Part shown: in pieces, positions 40,001-52,082 of the stretch
How the letters are laid out: the number at the start of each line of letters is the position of its first letter
Position numbering within the stretch: position 1 is the first letter of the stretch
NCBI GenBank assembly: GCA_023055355.1
Contig: JALJCS010000001.1
Location: 97,077,381 to 97,141,380, forward strand
Source of the DNA: Agelaius tricolor
Taxonomy: Eukaryota > Chordata > Aves > Passeriformes > Icteridae
Reading direction: 5' to 3'
Length of the DNA: 64,000 nt
Program-made: the position numbers and the translations under genes
Notes under the pieces: generated by a model
Seen by the model: the letters and a program-made list of their open reading frames with translations, nothing else
Databases searched by the model: none
Told to the model about the DNA's origin: nothing

Positions 40001-41222
40001 AGTGAAGGCACACGGCTTTCTCAGCATTACCCATCTCATCTACCCTCCCATGCTCTTCATGTTCAATTTTCACATCACTTGGTTGCATTTTGTATTAGTT
40101 CTGAGCAGTTTTGCAGGTGAGCAGTGCTGTTGTACTGCCATATGCTATGTGACTGGCAGCAGTGCCTACATGAGCTGAGATCCCAAGTGTATCACTCAAG
40201 GTAAGGCAAGCAGCTTGCCATGGCTTTGTACAGGCACATGGAACAATAAGTCCTTGATTGAAACCTCTGGATGCTAGTTTATTGCAAGCAATGACTGGTT
40301 CATTTACAAGGAGAATGGGAGTGATGCTGCTGTTATGAAAAGTGCTGTTACATAGGGAAGGATGTAATTTTTGTTCACAGCTGAACCTGTGTGATTTTTC
40401 TAAATTGTTGCATCACTTAATTTTTTTATCTGTTTCCACCCTTGGGTAGAATAAATGCTTTCAGTAAAAAAAAATCTTGGTTATTTTAATGTATACTGTC
40501 TTTTCAAATGAATAGGAAGGGTTAGAGAATGAAGAAGCAGTATTAATTTAGTATGTGTAGCCTTATTATAACACATTACCACAGAGGACTAGAACTGTCT
40601 CTATTACCATGCAGAGAGAATACAAGAGTATTAATGTCTGATTATAGTTGAGAAAAGTAGGAATACTTTGGAACAAAAATCGCAAAGTTTGATTTTAAAT
40701 TTTAGGTTTTCAAGAACATCAGTCATTACAAAATGTATCGCGTTGTGCCCCTTTAGTCTTGTACAGAGTATGCAAAAATCAAATTTTTATAGTTCCATGT
40801 AGAATGTTGCATGTAGCCTTTCTGGTGTTTTTATGCCATTTCACAAAATCAGTGCAACAAAGTTTCAATTTTATAAAGTTGGAGTTGTTCTACAATTTTT
40901 TCCTTGATACACCTCTTTACAGAGCAACCACTAATGAGATAGTCTTTTTCCAATATGCTTCAGAAAGGCTGTGTTGTTCTTTGGGATTTTTTTGGTTGGG
41001 TTTGCCTGTCTTGCTGGGTTTTGGAGGTTTTTTAAGTAAAAGATATTTTGATCCTTTAGTAGCAGCTTTGCTAGAATTTAACTCAGAGTAGCCTACTCAG
41101 GAAACTCCATTTTAACACATACTTGGATTAAACTGTGAAGGATTGAAAGAGTTTACTTATCTTTAAAAAGAACCCCACACCAATGTAACTATGGAAACAC
41201 ACCAAATCAATTTTTAAAAATC
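37038..41222. other. Non-coding DNA, unassigned
   Basis: No gene is supported. A GC-richer patch at about 39640-39880 has overlapping open frames on both strands but no recognisable protein and no CpG-island density. An (AT)n-rich stretch at about 38200-38230 is the only simple repeat of note. Confidence 0.5.
38200..38230. repeat. (AT)n-rich microsatellite
   Basis: Alternating TA units broken by two GATC/AGAT interruptions, followed by CCCACACATGC. It is palindromic, so cruciform formation is possible. Confidence 0.85.
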
Positions 41223-41388
41223 AGAATTCTTAGAATGATTTCAGTTGGAAAAGGCCTCTAAAATTATCAAATCCAGCCATTAATCCAGCCCTGCCAAGTC
41301 CACCACTAAACTGTGTCCCTCAATGCCACAACTGCACCTCCAGGGGTGGTGACTCAGCCACTCCCTTGGTCAGCCTGTTTTAGTGCCA
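41223..41388 (-). mobile_element. CR1 LINE fragment, reversed
   Basis: Read on the + strand this is the reverse complement of a CR1 3' end: TTAGAATGATTTCAGTTGGA, AAAGGCCTCTAAAATTATCA, TGCCAAGTCCACCACTAAAC, TGTCCCTCAATGCCACA, and CAGGGGTGGTGACTCAGCCA. About 165 bp is left. It has no coding potential. Confidence 0.92.
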
Positions 41389-41577
41389 AAACAAAGATGC
41401 TAAAAGAACTAAGTATGCTAAACATGAATTTTTTCCTCCTGAGAATAAAAGTGTCTATTTGTTAACAGGAAGGATAAAGGGTTTTGTAACTTCCCCAAAT
41501 AGATTACATGAGAAAGACATTAAAGGTGATGAAGCAATGAAGGCACTCCCAGATGTCACACAAAGCAATTCTTGTAA

Positions 41578-42109
41578 TGATCACTTGGAGCAGTAGCTGG
41601 GATGGAGTTAATTCTTAGCACTTCTCATGGCACCCTGTTTCAGATTTGTGGCTAAGGCTGTGCTGGTGACACTTCAGTGGGTCATTGATTAGCAGTGCTT
41701 GCCCAGCCTGAAGGTTTTCTTTTTCCCACTCTGTCCACCAGTGAGGAGGTGGGGGGACACAGCCAGGACAGCTGACACAAATTGGCCAAAGGGATGTTCC
41801 ACACCATAAAGCACCTTGCTTAGTAACAAAAAGTGGGTAGAGAAAGAAGAAAGGACAGGGGGTGGCTTCCTAGGTGGCCAGTGCTCAGAGACTGAATGGG
41901 CATCAGTCTACCTATGGCAGGTTGTGACAGACTAACTTCCTTTGGTTGATGTGAGCTTTTATTCCTTTACCTTTTAAACAATCTGTATCTCAGCCCATGA
42001 GTTGTCTCAATTTTGTTCTTCCTGTTTTCTCTCTCTGCCCTTCTGCAGTGGTGGAGTGAGCAAGCAGCTATGTGGGTGCTTGGCTGTTGGCCAGGGTCAG
42101 CCCACCACA
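41578..42109 (+). mobile_element. Endogenous retrovirus LTR (avian ERVL-like)
   Basis: The stretch aligns in order with a common avian LTR as I know it: GCTGGGATGGAGTTAATTCT near the left end, ACACAGCCAGGACAGCTGAC, then GGCCAAAGGGATGTTCCACACC, a CTGAATGGGCATCAGTC block, an A/T-rich part with TTTTAAACAATCTGTATCTC, and a right end of GGTGGAGTGAGCAAGCAGC through CCACCACA. The promoter-like middle is eroded and there are many substitutions and gaps, so it is old. The exact left end is uncertain. Assignment to the ERVL class is from memory; the identity as an LTR is more secure than the class. Confidence 0.8.
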
Positions 42110-42975
42110 GTCTTTTTTGGCACCTGATTCGGAGCTTCAGGAGTTTAAAATGACAGATTTGATCAGAGTGTGCTAGACTGAGCTTACAGCTGTTACAGAT
42201 ATTTAGCTGTTACTTGGCAGGCTAGTACTTGCTCTTCCTAGCTCTGATGATGGCATATTTGCTCCCTTACCTGCTCCATTATTTTCTCCCTTTCTTGCTG
42301 TACATTGAATTCCAGGGCAAGTCATTACCTCCTTTCTACTTTTGCTGCTTTCTGTGTTGTCATTTTGTTTTTCCTTGCCTGGGAAACCTACGATAAAAGC
42401 ATTGTCCTGAGGCCAAGCCTGGTGTTTGCCCTTGCATCACTGCCTCCCAGTGTCTGGAGAACCCTGATGTGAACCAGCAGCAGTTCTTGCTCTCCTCAGC
42501 TGCTTTTTGGGGAGAGTGAAGCACCTTCTATGTGGTAGATATTTCCAGCCTTATTGCAATGACCACTCAGTTCCTCGAACGTCCCTACTGAACCAGATGT
42601 GGGCTGTGAACCTGATTTTGTTTTCTCAGCAGCCAGATGTTTGGGGATGTGACACTGGTCTGCCCTGAGGCAGCCAATCCCTGGGTGGCCACAGCAGCTA
42701 CACCTTGAACATCAGTAGCAGTGCAAGAGGTCATGCTGGAACACCTGAAATGTGCCCACGGATAAGCCCACAACAGAGCAGCTACTCCCCTGGAGGGCCT
42801 GCAGCCATGGCTAAAGCTGTGTTGGGCAAGGTTTCTTCTAAAGGACAGTGACCATGGATAAGTCTGTGCCATGGTGGGTATAACCCTGAAGAGGCTGTGG
42901 CTTATGGATAAGGCTCCATTTGGAGCAGGTGCAACCTTCAGGCTGTGGATAAGGCAGCTAGGTCAGTAGTGCTGG
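42110..42975 (+). mobile_element. Retroviral leader/internal remnant after the LTR
   Basis: Directly after the LTR comes GTCTTTTTTGGCACC then TGATTCGGAGCTTCAGGAG, which resembles a decayed primer-binding site and leader of the same provirus family. Further on, GAGCAGCTACTCCCCTGGAG, AAAGGACAGTGACCATGGAT and CATTTGGAGCAGGTGCAACC resemble the repetitive leader of avian proviruses of this kind. No gag, pol or env frame is open, and no second LTR is seen downstream. It is a truncated, non-functional remnant. The right boundary is approximate. Confidence 0.5.
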
Positions 42976-45900
42976 AAACAGTCTTGGTGCTTTGTTTTGC
43001 AGTTTGCCTTGTTCTTTTGCAGCCATTAAAAGCTAACTGGTAAGTAATCAAATTGTGGTTAGTTTAGTACAGTTTATGCTTGAATGAAGCCATGAAGCTA
43101 CTGCTGTAAACAAAAGCCCAATTTGTAATTTGAATTTCCTGGACATGCCTGATAGATAGAGGTAATCAAGAGGTATTTTATATCCTCAGTTAATTCACTA
43201 TCTTATTCCTTGTGCCATACTTGTTTCTGCCTTTGTTTAATGGATTTTTCCTTTGTTAAAATACTGAATTTTGGAAGACTAGTTCACTGTCCATGTCCAT
43301 TTGGTGGTTATTTGTTTCATTCACTTTTGAGTACAGTAAATCAGCTGTCATATTTCTAAATTCCTCCAATGGTTAATGGAGCAATGGACTCTTCCAGAAT
43401 CCTCTTCACTTTGGGATGCATTAGCAAATAGTGCAAGCCAGTGGCAGACCTAAAGAGCAAAACAGTGCTGAGAATCTGACACCCATACTACTAAACTTAG
43501 TGATTTATTTTTCTTCAGAATAGTCCTAATCTGGTCCCATGGGCAGAATGCCCATTGCACTGATCTCCATCTTCCAGTTTATTTGATCTAAAGCAAATAA
43601 AGTTTATGTTCTGTGAGACTGTGTGAATGAGTAGTATGAACCAAAGCCCAGGATGGAGGATGAATTGGGAACGTATCTTTATAAGCTCTGCTCTCTTCTG
43701 ACCCAGGCTAAAACACTAATATAGATGCAGCCTCAAAGCACTGACGTCAGGTTACAGTTCTGAATTTCTTGCTGTAGCAGTCTCCCCCTTTCTTCATTCC
43801 CCATTGAGCAAATCTGTGGAGACTCAGTAGCTACTTCATTGCAGAAAAGTTGGGTGCTGAGAGTTATGCTGTGATTTCCATGTGGCACCACTGCAGTGTG
43901 GACCTTCCCTCCTGGCAGGACTGAGCTTTTCAAGAGTCTTTTAAGGCAGCCAGTTTGTCAGTCACCATCAGATGGCCAAGCTGAATAAGCTCATGTAAAT
44001 TAAAATGTTTCTAGGTGTGCTGAAGATTAGTCACTTTTTGGGTGACTTCAGATATCTTCAGTGTTTGTGTCTTCTGCAGGTAAGTCAGTTGTGCTCTCTT
44101 TATAAAGTAGACAAAGAAAGAGGTACTTCATCAGACCTAGTTTAAATGGCTACTTAAGGATTAAATGCTTTGGTACCTAAAAGTTTCACTTTTTTGCCCC
44201 TGACTGTAAGGGTACTCTGAGAAACCATTTAGACACACCCAAAGCTGCATGAGAAACCCACTTCCCCTTTCTATATTTGAGTCAGATTTCAAAGATATAC
44301 TTGAGGGTTGATTTGTGTTTGGTTCTTTTTGTTGTTGTTTTTGGTGGGTTTTATTGTGTTGTTTTGGGGGTTTTTTGTCAGCTTGAATCACTTTTCTCAT
44401 TTTCTGTGATTTTCATATCCCCTGAGCTAATGATGACTACTTTCACATGTTTTATTCAGTTCCTGGTGGTTTTTACCTCACCCAAAATTGTCTCACAAGC
44501 ATATCAAATGTCACTAGTTCTCACCCCTATGGTCAGATCTCCAATCTCATTTAATCTCAGGACTGCATACAGAAATACTGACGCTGGGACAAAGTTTAAT
44601 TTATCTCTTGGTGGATGGTTGACAGCATTGACAGCCTGCAGCATATTACCATACTGAATTATCAAGCCCCTTAAAGGAATAATGAATGCTGCTTACACTG
44701 ACTTTCTGCCAAAAACATCCCTTTGTAATGTAAATGAAAGAACACAGCAAAACAGTTAGATACACATCCCACCACCATGTCTGCTCAAACACATGGTGCT
44801 GGAAAGGGCTGTTCCTATTCTATCTTTTTAGGCCTAACATGATGTTTACATTAGTTTAGGTGCTTTATTTTTTCACTCTGGCACACACTCAGACCTGTCA
44901 TGTATTTCCCTGCTCAAGGATAGCTATGAGTGGTGTTAGAGGGTGACAAATTTCATAAAAATGTAATACAGAAATGAATCATTGTTTTCATCTGAAGCAG
45001 AACCAGGAGATGATCATTGCATTCTAGAAACAGCAAGCATCTGCAGGAGAGTGAATTGCTTGTGTCAGAGTTTGAACCAAAAAATCCATCCACAGGACTC
45101 AATATTGTTACTCATGCAAGGCTGGCAATCTTTATTTTTTATCTTGTTTCCTTTGAAGAACTCATTTAATGAACACAAACATGCATCATATATTTCTTTC
45201 TCCTGTGTTCCATACAATGTTAACAGTACCTCTGTTCTTAACTTGTAGCTTCCTGCCACAAGGAAATACCACCACAAACATCACAAGCCAGCAAATGCCA
45301 TTGCTTTAATAGTGTTAAGAAATAACAATGGGGCTTTGTCCTTTTTGATGTTGACGCCAAGAAGAAAAATTGCACCTTTTCTTGTTAGCCATACATTTGT
45401 TGTAGTGTGGGGATTTTTTTATGTTGTTGTTGTAATGACAATAGTGACACAAATATATATTGTTTAGTCATTCTTAGCCTCTTGGTAAGGATCCTCCTGT
45501 CCCCTGACCAACTGCATTTACCCTGCAAGTAAACTGTTCATTTACCCTGCAAGGATCCAGTCCCTAGCCTGGATCAGTCCTTTTCTTTTTTTTGCCTGTC
45601 CTCAGCTCTGCCTGCTGAGTCTGAATTTGGCTGTGCTCTTTTGCCCATGTCCTGGTTTGTGTTTTGCTTTGTAATGACCTCTAATGTAACAAATGTAATG
45701 TTTGACAAAAGTATGTTAACAGTTTTATCCACTGTTCTGATGTCATCTGTAATTATGGTGAGAATATTGGCTTTTTTGGTTTTGCTTTTACTATTTTTTA
45801 ACAATGGTATTGATCAACATGTAATTTATACTCCTTTGTTCCTCCCCAAATTGCCAGCTCACCTAGGTGGGGTTTTTCTTTTAAAAAATTGACTCATCCC

Positions 45901-48900
45901 AAACACAGCTGCAAGTAACCCTCTAATTATGATATAAGGAAGCATACAGTGTTCACACAGAGCAGTAAATCAAGAAATACAAAGCATTCACTGTATTTTA
46001 GCACATTACCAGCAATATTTTGCTGACCCGCTTTACCACATGCAAATGGAAGTTGTTGTGCTTCTTTACTCATCTCTTCATTCAGGCCAGAAGTGAGTCT
46101 GTTTGGATGGTTCATTCAGCCTGGTCAAACAGCAGTGTGAAAGCCTGGCAATGGCTTTACTGAGCCTGTCAAAGGCTGCTTGTATTCCAGCTGCCAGGTG
46201 GCTTCCCGCTGTAACAGCATATGTTACAGAATGAAACAGGCTAATTCTGCAAGAGTGCACGTGCTCACTGCACTCTGATAATTTTCTTTACTGCATCAGA
46301 TTCCTAAAGTGGACATTTGTTATGTTATTTGTTGACACATAACTCAGATTTGTCATATCAGGAAAAGATCATCCCTATCCCTTCTTAGTTCTCCTGTGTC
46401 ACTAGAAGCAGAATTTAATCTCTTTAAACTCACCACCTTGCATGCTTTGTTGGTATGGCAAGTACACTTAATGTACTGATGGCACCACAGACATAAACAG
46501 GGAAAGGCTTTTACAGGTTCTACTAACATGTTTTCTTCAGAATAGAGGAACACAATAGCATTATGATGCTATTGTGGTGATCTAAGGAAATCTGACATAG
46601 GGAATATTAAAGGGGCAACAAGATAGGTAGGGGAAAAAAAAATCACTTTCACTCCAGAATATGTGTGCATATTCTGTGCATATTCATATAAACTGCTGCC
46701 AGGGTTTCCCATGAGGATCACATTGTGTAAAGTATAACATGCTTCAGTCCCGTGTCAAATCACAGACTGTGGACAATGTCTTGCTCCTCATCACTCCAAA
46801 GCAGTTGAGTTCCTCAACGCTGCCGTCATCTCCCTCCAGCCTGGCCATCCTGAAGTCACACAGAGATTGGCAGGCATGGGGAAGGCTTGCTTTAAGGTGC
46901 CATCAAAGACTAATAGGCAGAACTGACATGGACCTGTGCTTTAAAGCTGTGCAGAATAGTCTAACTAAGTGAACTAACTCAAATGGTTATAAAAATCACA
47001 TGAAAGCCAGCATTGTTAGTGGTTTCAGTTTCTGGTTGTGTCTGTTTGCTTGCTTTTGTGTCTCAGTCTATCCCTCTTTGCCTTAATCACAAGCTAAAAA
47101 CGTAGCATCAGTGGAGCATCAGTGACCTAATAAAAAATGGCCTCCCTGATGAATTTCTTCCCTAGTTTATATATTTATACAGATTTTCTACAGATGATGT
47201 AAAAAGCCTGTTTTGAAAAATGATGCAAAGCAGAGTGGCAGAGTCAGGGCCTGCAGTTGTCCCACTTGTGTAATTTGGTCTTGTGCCAGCCTCTGGCTGC
47301 AACTAACTGCTGAGGAGTTTGTTGAAGATCAATGACTTTGGGCACTTTCAAATTATCCTTGATGAAGTGTATAAAATCCACAATCATCTGCTGAGAAGTA
47401 AACTATGGAACTGCACAAATGCATATCATTTAATCTGGACATTTTTTCAGTGGTAGGGATCCTATGACTCCCATGAATCAAATCAATCTTGACATCAGTT
47501 AGATCTTTGAAACAGCTATGCTGCACCATCACAACTACATAAATTCACACAGTCATATAAAAACTCAGCTAAGAAAGAACAAGCAGAGTCTGTGGTCTTG
47601 AATTAGGGGTTTACCACTTTCAGCTGACAGAGGTGGGTCAAACTTGGGAAGGCCTGTGTTGGTACTGCTTGGCTGCACTCCCAGGGGATGCTCTGACTTT
47701 ATGTCACCTTAAAGTGAGGCCTTTAACCCAAGCAGAACAGAATGGGATTCATTATTTACTATTCATTATGGATGGAGAAGGGGCTCTGCACAACTTCTGC
47801 GGTGTTTAGGTGAGGAAATAAAGCACAGCACATGACACACAGGGTAGTGTGATGCTCTGATCTCCTTAGAGCCTTTCATACTTGTCTGTTCATCAGAGAG
47901 CCAAAGGCTGGCTGCTCATTCAGAGACCAAGGAAGAGGCAGTTTTCTTGTTCATCTCCTTATCGTTTTGATCTTATGCATAAGAAATTCAATAGGATGTG
48001 ACAGGAAGGTTAAAGCTCTGTCTCTTTCTAAAGAGATTTGTACTCTTGAGTTCTGCGTACCTAGCAACAGACACTCTGAAACAAGAGGCCTCTCAGTCTC
48101 TCACGGAACGTGTATTACATGATATGACCTGATTACAGATACTCTTCATGCCAGGGAAAGGGATGCTCACCACCAGCTCAGCTGGATGCTCTCTCTTTTC
48201 CTATGGGAGCTGGGTACTCAAAATTCAGTATTTTCAGGAAACCTCAAGTGTGTGGGACTGGATCATGTCATGCAATATTTACAGCTTGAAAGTCTCATGT
48301 CTAAACCTGAGTTTGGCTAGATCTTGGCTTCCTTTATAATCAGTAGAAACAAACAATATTGTGATTTAGCCTACATATTTAAAATGCCTGTTTTAGGATG
48401 ACAGGGATTATCCTCTGGAGGTTCCTATTTTTCCCTATTGGAGTACACAAGGAGCATTCTGTGATTAGCTCGGGCTCAGCATCTACAGGTTAGACACCTC
48501 AGGACATAAATTCCCCAAATGAGAAGCCTTCTCAGGGTTCAGAACAATATCAGTCTCTGTCTCTGTTTAATGACCCAGAGGAGAAAACCACACAGCTCTG
48601 GGGGCATTGTGCCTACTCTGAGTACACTAAGCCATGTCCTACATCTGGCACGGGTGCCTCATTTAGTAATTCTGGAAGTTCAAGACAGGAGATACTGTGT
48701 GCTGTCAGGTCAGAAATGTCCACTTACACATCAGAGGGAGTGCTGTAGCACACCAACAGAAATATGGATGCTCAGGGACATCAGGGGCAGGATCAAGTTT
48801 GTAAAGAAACACCTAAATTTATGTGTTTACACAGAGATGTATGCCAGAAGATAACAAGGGGTGTTATAGTGCAGTAGATAAATGCAGCTGTGGTCAATCC

Positions 48901-50225
48901 AGACCAGCAGCTTTCAAAGGGATCCAGCCAACCAACCAGTCACATACAGACTTAGCTGGCCTATACCGATATATGATAAGCATGCACATAGTAGGTGCAT
49001 CATTGGAGACAACCTAGAGTAGCCAAAATGTCTTCATGGGGGGCTGGCAGCTACACCATGGGACCTCCTGAGCCTATGGAGCACCAGTGTCCTTCTGCAG
49101 CAGAAGATGGATACACCAAGGGATCTCCAAAGGCACTTGGACACCTGCATTTGGGCCTCTGCATCACACTCTCAGTTTGTTTTTCAGGGAGAAGAATTTC
49201 TCACTGGGTTACACTGCCAAAATTACTAGCTTGCATGGTGCAGTCCAGGAGCCCTTCAGCAAAACTTAATGGCATCACCTAATCCTGTGTGAACTTCTGG
49301 CAAGTGAACATCATTTCTTATCAGTGATGTCAGGCAGCTGACTCTGCTGATGCACCGTAGGCAAGCCCACTACAGAAGAGCTGGTAGTGCCAACCTGGGT
49401 ACCTGGTTCCAGTTCATCACAAGGGTGATGTAGGATTCCAGCTATAAATCAAGGATTTCTGCACAGCAATTCATTTAGACCATGCTGCATGCCAGGCTTG
49501 GATCAGTTTCCTCTCAAGAAACTGGCTGCTCAAACTCTATCTGAAAGACAAAAAGCAGAATCTTAGAGGCTTAAGGACTACACTGAGACACCTAGACAGA
49601 TCATCTTAAAGTAAAACACTCTTCTATTAATTTGTTCTGAAATGACCTTTTACAGACTTGTAGTGCAAGACACTTCAATAAACAGGGCTTCAGTTAAGGT
49701 CTTCAATTTTGTAGTCATAACCAGCAAAAATGAGAGAACTTCCACTGGCTTTACTGAGCTTAATACACTGATCTGTCACGTCTGGCATGATTTATGTGAA
49801 ATCTTTTCTTCACTCTAAATTAATTTCAGATTTCAATAGAAACAAATTTAGGGAAATATGCAACCTGACTTCTGAGTTTACAGTTAGTTAATCATTTCCA
49901 ATGACACTCACGAGAGGGAAATTGTGGAGAACTTTCTAAATTAGATTCACCTTCTATAGCTACTACATCAAGCTTGGCATTTAGCAGTCTGGGGCATTAC
50001 TGGAGTAAAGAAGAGAATTAACATTCACCATAGTCAAAAAATAAGCAAATGAGGTAACAAACCCCATTAAAATACAGTCAGCTACAGCCACTTCATACAA
50101 AATATTGTCATGCCTGTATGACTTTGAACACTTTCCCAGTGTTGGCGTCCAAATACATTTGGACCCTTGTCTAAATGTATGCAAATAATACTGTAGCTCT
50201 CAGACATTTCTGTCATATCAATGCC
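42976..50225. other. Non-coding DNA, unassigned
   Basis: I find no supportable gene. Open frames are at most about 126 codons, with no domain and with matching shadow frames on the other strand. A perfect hairpin at 46551-46576 is listed separately. No CpG island and no recognisable LINE or LTR were found in this 7-kb stretch, which is unusual only in being repeat-poor. Confidence 0.45.
46551..46576. repeat. Perfect 11-bp inverted repeat with 4-nt loop
   Basis: CACAATAGCAT at 46551-46561 is exactly reverse-complementary to 46566-46576, with the loop TATG between. The stem is not extended by the flanks. No adjacent gene or terminator context is seen. Confidence 0.85.
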
Positions 50226-50520
50226 TTCCTGCATTTCCTAAATCTACCTTTGTATGTTTAAATATCCACTGTGAATCATTTTACATTAGCTCAACTAAAT
50301 TTCATTTTACCAATGTTATTTATTTTACCCTCCTCTGTCATTTATCAAAGCAGTTTTGTAGTCTACTATATCCTCTACGGATGCATAATCCCTCCCAGCT
50401 TTATATCACCTTAATATTAGGTTGATAAGTCTCTCCACAGTTGTTAATTGACCTCTCTGGTATCCTATTCCAAGCATCCTCCCAAGATAATGATAAAATA
50501 TTACAATTACCGCATTTTTA
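50226..50520 (-). mobile_element. Probable ancient CR1/L3-type LINE fragment
   Basis: Blocks such as AATTTCATTTTACCAATG, CCCTCCCAGCTTTATATCA and AAGATAATGATAAAATATTA appear in the order expected for the reverse complement of a very old CR1/L3-group LINE 3' region, as I remember it. Divergence is high, so both the family and the limits are tentative. Confidence 0.4.
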
Positions 50521-50999
50521 ATAATTTTTAACAGTTATCACACGCAGCATTAGCTTTGAGAAAGCAATGTAGTTTCCACTTTGAAGTCCTCATAAAACCA
50601 TGACCTCATCAAAGAAAAAAAAACACAGCTTAGAATAACCTATGCTGTTTAAGATGTATATAAATGTATATAATCAGAAGTGCTTATTTCTATAAGCATT
50701 ATGAAAGTCTGTATTTGATTTACAGTGGTTGGCAGTCCCCTAGGTCTTCTGTTGTTTTTCACCTGTGTTATGTGACAGTCAAACTACTTGATTGAAACAG
50801 GTCTTTAGCACTTAGTCATCTTCCATTGTACAGGAATACTTTCATGAACTCAAGTGCCATAAATTCACTACCGTCACTACCAAAATTGACTACCAGTTCT
50901 GACTGTGAGGTAATGGAATTTATTTTTTTCTAAATAAGATATGTCTTGGGGAATCTGTTCAAGCTCTGAAATACCATCCTACAAAGCTATTTAGGGTGC
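50521..50999. other. Non-coding AT-rich stretch
   Basis: I see nothing assignable in it. Confidence 0.4.
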
Positions 51000-51713
51000 T
51001 AGAGCCTCTTCATGAATCCCAACTGTCTCCAGTTCACAACCAGCAATAAGCTGCATCCCTGAAAGAACACATTGTTCAAAGGAAAACAACATACATCTGG
51101 CAAAAGGCAAATCCCCCACCACCACCAGAACAAAACACTCAAAATGCCAGGGAAAAAAAAAATAAAACTGCAATGGCTGGCAACCTGGTGGGGAGAAAAA
51201 ATTGGCTCCTCCTGTCTCAAGGAAAAAAAAGCAAAACAAAAGGTTCACCCAGCAGCTCTAGCAAAACAGATGGGAATCTGGTGACTCTCTGGTGTTGGTC
51301 CCCTCTTCACAGCAGGTGAAGGAGGTGGATTTGGTCTCCTTTTTCTCACTGGCTCTGCTTTTCTGTGGTCTGGGGCCGAGATGGAGCAGCTCCCAGCCAA
51401 TTCTTCTCCCGCTGGTCATTCTCTGGGGTCTCAGACCAAAACCAAACCATACAGTTCACTTTGGAAAAAAGCCACCCAAGGATTGCTGCAGCAGCCTCTC
51501 TAAGGCCAGGGAGAGTAAAATAACCCTTCTTGCCTAAGCTAACAAAAACCAAGCTAGATAAGCAAAAAAAAGGCACAGTCTGCATGGCACCAGGGATGCC
51601 TGGAGAATGAAGCTTTGAAAAAGCCCATGGAAGAGTCCCAAGGCCCCCCACCTTAAACAACCATTTCTGGGCATGCAGCAGATGATAATGGAATAAACTA
51701 CTCATTGTAAAAT
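51000..51713. repeat. Possible unclassified interspersed repeat
   Basis: This A/C-rich block (A-runs, CCCACCACCACCAG, then the GATTGCTGCAGCAGCCTCTC region) differs in composition from its surroundings and has the texture of an eroded LTR on the + or - strand. It abuts a CR1 fragment. I cannot name the family or find TG...CA ends, so the call rests on composition only. Overlapping open frames of up to 119 codons are not convincing genes. Confidence 0.3.
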
Positions 51714-51870
51714 CATCTCAAGACACCCATCTTGTAGGTGGGCATCATACTGATTAACCTCCAGTCATCTGGGACATCCCTGGTTAACCAGGACTGATGG
51801 TAAATGATGGGGAGTGGCTTGGTGAGTTCTCCCACCAGCTCATTTGACTCCCAGTTCTTATCAGTGCTCT
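51714..51870 (-). mobile_element. CR1 LINE ORF2 fragment (reverse transcriptase N-terminal part)
   Basis: Read on the minus strand, the sequence gives ELVGELTKPLPIIYHQSW, then LTRDVPDDWRL, then ISMMPTYKMG. This matches the CR1 ORF2 segment just before the reverse-transcriptase fingers, whose usual form is EPLSIIYQQSW followed by GEVPDDWRLANV. About 50 residues remain in frame; the rest of the element is not present next to it. It is a dead internal fragment of an avian CR1. Confidence 0.88.
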
Positions 51871-52024
51871 AAGATCCAGATCTTTTAAAAATCCACCTAA
51901 AATTCTATTATGAGATTTGGTTGACAGCTTTGAGACTTGGCTGACAGCCTTGCTCTTCAGGTAAAACTGAGCTTTCTATAATAAAGTGCAGTTATTTGCA
52001 CAAGAAATTGAGCTTTCCTGCAGA

Positions 52025-52028
<4 letters not shown>

Positions 52029-52081
<53 letters not shown>
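52029..52081. repeat. 53-nt uninterrupted poly-T run
   Basis: All bases from 52029 to 52081 are T, flanked by AGAAAGA and GTGGGATT. CR1 elements do not leave poly-A tails, so a run this long is uncommon in bird DNA. It could be an expanded mononucleotide repeat, the tail of a retrocopy on the minus strand, or an assembly or sequencing artefact. I see no AATAAA on the minus strand next to it and no recognisable gene body to its right. Poly-Lys or poly-Phe frames across it are artefacts. Confidence 0.97.
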
Positions 52082-52082
<1 letters not shown>

